Positions 4,437-5,144 of a stretch of 5,144 nt of DNA are shown piece after piece (the stretch's first letter is position 1; each line of letters opens with the position of its first letter). Origin of the DNA: Flavisolibacter sp. (GTDB taxonomy: Bacteria; Bacteroidota; Bacteroidia; Chitinophagales; Chitinophagaceae). A program made the position numbers and the translations under genes. A model generated the notes under the pieces. That model was not told where the DNA came from, made no database searches, and was given only the letters and a program-made list of their open reading frames with translations. Where the stretch lies: positions 1-5,144 of the forward strand of contig JAICTW010000254.1 in the NCBI GenBank assembly GCA_025936195.1, read 5' to 3'.

Positions 4437-5144
4437 TTATAATCTCTTTTTCAAAACCTCTACCATTTCCTTCTTCCAGCTAACAAAATCTCCTTCCAAA
4501 ATATGTTTTCTTGCTTCCTTCACCAACCATAAATAAAAAGCAAGATTTTGAATAGAAGCAATCGTCAAACCCAAAATTTCTCCGGCTTTAAATAAATGCC
4601 GCACATAAGCCTTGCTATAGTAATGACTTGTTTCGCAATCCAATCCGTCATCAATGGGAGAAAAATCTTTTTCCCATTTTTTATTATCAATATTGATAAT
4701 CCCTTTTGTTGTAAACAACATGGCATTGCGGCCATTGCGGGTGGGCATCACACAATCAAACATGTCAACACCCAGTGCAATGCATTCTAAAATATTCCAT
4801 GGCGTACCCACGCCCATCAAATAACGAGGTTTATCCTTCGGCAAATTTTCACAACACAACTGGCAGATCTCATACATCACGGTTTCGGTTTCGCCAACAC
4901 TCAGCCCGCCAATAGCATTGCCTGTCATGTTTTTTGAAGCAATGTATTCGCAGGATTCTTTTCGCAGATCATGATAAACCGCACCCTGAACAATGGGAAA
5001 TAAATTTTGCGTGTGACCATATTTATCAGGAGTAGAATTAAAATGGTCCACACACCTGTCCAGCCAGCGATGCGTAAGCTTCATGGATTCCAATGCATAT
5101 TTATACTCCGAATTCGCAGGCGGACATTCATCAAAGGCCATCAT
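4437..5144 (-). CDS. tgt: Queuine tRNA-ribosyltransferase (tRNA-guanine transglycosylase), N-terminus outside window
   Basis: This enzyme exchanges guanine at the wobble position 34 of GUN-anticodon tRNAs for preQ1, an intermediate of queuosine synthesis. The 235 residues in the window are the C-terminal two-thirds of a protein of about 375; roughly 140 N-terminal residues, including the TDSGGFQ region, lie to the right. The Met at 5144 is internal, part of the conserved (I)MMAFDECPP, and not the true start. Numbering from it, D5 of FDEC contacts preQ1 and the base-binding stretches are PIVQG (50-54) and AIGGLSVGE (77-85). The nucleophile is D130 in DMFDCVMPTRNGRN. The C-terminal metal site is largely missing. 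The E. coli pattern ECDCYTC reads GLDCETS here, so only C170 remains, and the ligand His of the IHNL motif is Gln (IQNL, Q199). Loss of these cysteines appears usual in Bacteroidota; the Gln seems rarer. It heads the likely transcription unit that continues into DUF1330 and the permease. Confidence 0.93.
   Translation of the reverse strand: MMAFDECPPANSEYKYALESMKLTHRWLDRCVDHFNSTPDKYGHTQNLFPIVQGAVYHDLRKESCEYIASKNMTGNAIGGLSVGETETVMYEICQLCCENLPKDKPRYLMGVGTPWNILECIALGVDMFDCVMPTRNGRNAMLFTTKGIINIDNKKWEKDFSPIDDGLDCETSHYYSKAYVRHLFKAGEILGLTIASIQNLAFYLWLVKEARKHILEGDFVSWKKEMVEVLKKRL

Overview
The window looks like ordinary chromosome from a member of the Bacteroidota, most plausibly Chitinophagaceae or a close relative. 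The grounds are AT-rich gene starts without Shine-Dalgarno sequences, a mitochondrial-type citrate synthase of about 440 residues, a queuine tRNA-ribosyltransferase with Bacteroidota-style sequence, and a YtxH plus holin-like small membrane protein pair typical of that phylum. This placement comes from family knowledge and was not checked by a search.

Left part (1-836, mostly minus strand): a small two-helix membrane protein of the 'phage holin family' (DUF1469 type) runs off the left edge. Upstream of it lies a YtxH-domain stress-type membrane protein, and a clear intrinsic terminator sits between the two. The 196-base intergenic region ahead of YtxH holds two facing copies of a motif beginning TTTGGTATGAT. 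One points at YtxH and the other at a stand-alone receiver-domain response regulator on the plus strand (837-1181), which suggests divergent, co-regulated promoters.

Middle (1182-1545): the 364-base gap between the convergent response regulator and citrate synthase genes is bounded by imperfect inverted repeats of about 30 bp (1188-1216 and 1514-1543). It contains the wreck of a DUF559-type endonuclease-like gene on the minus strand. The start and the C-terminal end can be read, but the catalytic middle is gone and the frame is broken. This is the most interesting part of the window: a decayed, inverted-repeat-bounded element that may belong to a dispersed family. The same repeat appears to supply the last codons and the stop of citrate synthase.

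Right part (1546-5144, all minus strand): transcription runs from right to left through tgt (queuosine in tRNA; N-terminus outside the window), a DUF1330 small protein, an LptF/LptG-family lipopolysaccharide export permease, and citrate synthase. The tgt-DUF1330 spacing is 24 bases, DUF1330-permease 64 bases and permease-citrate synthase 88 bases. The first three are likely one transcription unit, and citrate synthase may have its own promoter. No CRISPR array, tRNA, rRNA or intact insertion sequence was seen.
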